Source of the DNA: Chitinophagaceae bacterium
GTDB taxonomy: Bacteria > Bacteroidota > Bacteroidia > Chitinophagales > Chitinophagaceae
Direction of reading: 5' to 3'
DNA length: 64,000 nt
Assembly: GCA_016719015.1 (NCBI GenBank)
Contig: JADKAZ010000002.1
Location: forward strand, 434,001-498,000
The first letter of the stretch is position 1. The number at the start of each line of letters is the position of its first letter. This document shows positions 62,412-64,000 of this stretch, in pieces. A program made the position numbers and the translations under genes. The notes beneath the pieces were generated by a model. It was given only the letters and a program-made list of their open reading frames with translations, was not told the origin of the DNA and did not search any database.

Positions 62412-63845
62412 ATGGAAAGAAAAGGAATACTTTTTTTATTGAGTTTATTTACGGTCGTTCTTTCTTACTCCCAAAAAATAAATCCTGCCAATCCCGATTT
62501 ATCCCCCGGTAATTTCAAAATGGACTCATTGCCCAATTCTGAAATTAATATTCCCATTCAGATAAACCTGAAACCAATTTATACAATGGCAGAGAAAAGT
62601 GTGGATACGCTTTTTACTTCTCCCGGCTACCCGGATGGCTGGGTGCAGGATGGGTGTGATACCCGATATAAGTACGTTTTTCGCAGGAGCAAATTGCAGA
62701 TGAAGGTCTCCGGCATGTCGATGAATCTTGGCTTTACTGGTTATTATAAAATAATCGGGTCCACCAGGGTTTGTGTCAGCGGCACTGTAATTTCCCCATG
62801 GACCCCTGCCTGCCGTTGTGGTTTTGGCAGTGAAGGCGAACGGCGGGTTAATGTTTCGTTTACCAACTCATTAAGTATTCAGCCAGATTATAAAGTAAAA
62901 CTGGGGATTGTAAGAAATGAACCGCAACCGTTAGACAAATGTGAAGTTTGTTTCTGGGGACAGGATATTACCAAACAAGTAATGAAGGGATTAATTGCTG
63001 AACTGGATGCCTCTAAAAAAGACCTGGATAAAAACTACGGAAAAGTAGATTTAAAACCCCGATTTCAGCAGGTGTGGAACCAACTGAGTAAAGTTTACAA
63101 TGTAGCAGGCCTGGGTTGGTTGAAAATTAATCCACAGAAGATCCGTATCAATAATATGTTTGCCCTGAATGATTCATTGAACATATTTCTTGGTCTTTCT
63201 GCCAAACCGGTTATCAGTTTTGAGAAACCAACAGAACAGAATACTGCTGTACCCAATATTGGCTCATTTAGCCGTAAACCAGGTTTCAGTATTTTTCTGG
63301 ATGCTGTTTTGAGCTATGATTCACTAAGTACAATCATGAATGAGAACCTTGCCGGGAAAGAATTTAATTTTAAAAAGGGGTTTATTAAAAAGAAGTTCAT
63401 CATTGATGAATGCAAAATCTATGGTGGCGGCTTTGAAAAACTAATCATTAAAATAAAATTTTCCGGTACGAATGATGGTGTTGTATATTTAGTTGGCAAA
63501 CCAGTGTATGATAAAGACAAGCGGACTATTGAAGTGGCCGATATTGATTTTGATATCAAATCGAAAAATGTGTTACTCGGTTCTGCTGACTGGCTGTTTG
63601 ATAAAAAAATAACGAAAGAGATAAGCAAGAATACCCGGTTTGAGTTAGGTGCTTATATTGATACTGCAAAAACAACCATTAACCAGCAATTGAACCAGGA
63701 ATGGATGAAAGGTATCCGTAGTTATGGCACCATTAAAGACATCTCGCTGATAGGCATTTTCCCGATGCAACAGCATCTGGTGATCCGAAGTAATTGCGCC
63801 GGTGATCTGTCCGTAAAAGTAGAGTCTATTAATTTTAGTCTGTGA
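62412..63845 (+). CDS. DUF4403 family exported protein
   Basis: 477 residues with a signal peptide (ILFLLSLFTVVLSYSQ). The DUF4403 layout is visible: LPNSEINIPIQINLKPIYTM, the DTRYKYVFRRSKLQMKVSGM segment, VCVSGTVISPWTPACRCGFG, then long amphipathic strands and a closing VIRSNCAGDLSVKVESINF. The alternating pattern suggests tubular lipid-binding (SMP/BPI-like) folds, an inference. The stop overlaps the convergent GtrA gene by 11 bp. Confidence 0.8.
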   Translation: MERKGILFLLSLFTVVLSYSQKINPANPDLSPGNFKMDSLPNSEINIPIQINLKPIYTMAEKSVDTLFTSPGYPDGWVQDGCDTRYKYVFRRSKLQMKVSGMSMNLGFTGYYKIIGSTRVCVSGTVISPWTPACRCGFGSEGERRVNVSFTNSLSIQPDYKVKLGIVRNEPQPLDKCEVCFWGQDITKQVMKGLIAELDASKKDLDKNYGKVDLKPRFQQVWNQLSKVYNVAGLGWLKINPQKIRINNMFALNDSLNIFLGLSAKPVISFEKPTEQNTAVPNIGSFSRKPGFSIFLDAVLSYDSLSTIMNENLAGKEFNFKKGFIKKKFIIDECKIYGGGFEKLIIKIKFSGTNDGVVYLVGKPVYDKDKRTIEVADIDFDIKSKNVLLGSADWLFDKKITKEISKNTRFELGAYIDTAKTTINQQLNQEWMKGIRSYGTIKDISLIGIFPMQQHLVIRSNCAGDLSVKVESINFSL

Positions 63846-64000
63846 TGTCCTCGTCGGGGGTTGCTTTGAACGAGAAATTGCGCTGTGCCACATAACTGAA
63901 AGCAACTACAATAGCGATGGTGAATACCTGGGCTATAACCGGGTAAATATTAAATTTCTCCACAAAAACCTTCAGCAGAAGATAGTTTAATGCCAAATTA
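63835..64000 (-). CDS. GtrA-like membrane protein, C-terminal end (runs off the window)
   Basis: The minus-strand frame ends with TAA at 63835-63837 and is open to the edge of the window. The visible 54 residues include a membrane helix (VIAQVFTIAIVVAFSYVAQ) followed by RNFSFKATPDED. The ...QR.FSF. end is characteristic of GtrA family proteins, four-helix membrane proteins that help flip lipid-linked sugars. Start and upstream half are missing. Confidence 0.65.
   Translation of the reverse strand, partial: NLALNYLLLKVFVEKFNIYPVIAQVFTIAIVVAFSYVAQRNFSFKATPDEDITD

Overview
The window is 64 kb of chromosome from a member of the Bacteroidota, most likely family Chitinophagaceae (an inference from protein character, not from a search). 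The evidence is: two proteins with type IX secretion (type B / gliding-associated) C-terminal sorting domains; two PorG-like outer-membrane barrels; Bacteroidota-type promoters (-7 TAnnTTTG, sometimes with -33 TTTG at 19-20 bp); few Shine-Dalgarno sequences; and gene neighbourhoods typical of the phylum (folP beside DUF1599 and a DoxX-like protein, recF beside a DciA-like gene, a TPR membrane protein beside ribH). I saw no tRNA, rRNA, CRISPR array, insertion sequence, prophage or recognised defence island. Most of the window is ordinary housekeeping and envelope chromosome.

Layout. 0-10.7 kb: 3' end of a secreted adhesin-like protein, a K+-dependent membrane pyrophosphatase, a disrupted nnr (NAD(P)HX repair) gene, a serine beta-lactamase-like lipoprotein, D-3-phosphoglycerate dehydrogenase, type II NADH dehydrogenase with a DUF2071 gene, and a lipoprotein/HEAT pair. 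10.79-11.31 kb is about 520 bp of near-pure G and C runs that is almost certainly an assembly artefact, so the join there is suspect. 11.3-20.3 kb: gyrA with a downstream periplasmic repeat-like protein, a saccharopine dehydrogenase family gene, a zinc-less class III sirtuin and an EVE protein. 20.4-32.7 kb: fasciclin, a LutA-like oxidoreductase, ribH, pdhA, recF, a DciA-like gene, a peptide ABC permease, folP, FKBP, DHH phosphoesterase and ndk. 32.7-44.9 kb: envelope proteins, an ATP-grasp enzyme, UbiD, two PorG-like barrels, an OmpA protein with five TSP3 repeats, dipeptide epimerase and malQ. 44.9-52.5 kb: small membrane proteins, two paralogous small-protein cassettes, a second sorted protein, an intradiol dioxygenase and DinB-like proteins. 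52.5-64 kb: two exported CHAT (caspase-like) proteins flanking dnaK, then DUF3052/YdeI, DUF1801, GNAT and DUF4403 genes and the edge of a GtrA gene.

The most unusual item is at 46.2-47.0 kb. Two paralogous proteins of 63-65 residues are each encoded in a self-contained unit: a Bacteroidota promoter, a leader of about 130 nt closed by a long-range UGAGCA/UGCUCA stem, a tiny ORF and an intrinsic terminator. A 13-nt element in one of these leaders recurs in a non-coding stretch at 30 kb.

Caution on sequence quality: besides the G/C block, four genes look broken (nnr, both CHAT genes, DUF3052/YdeI), three by single-base shifts near short homopolymers. Assembly indels are the simplest explanation, and gene calls there should be read with that in mind.
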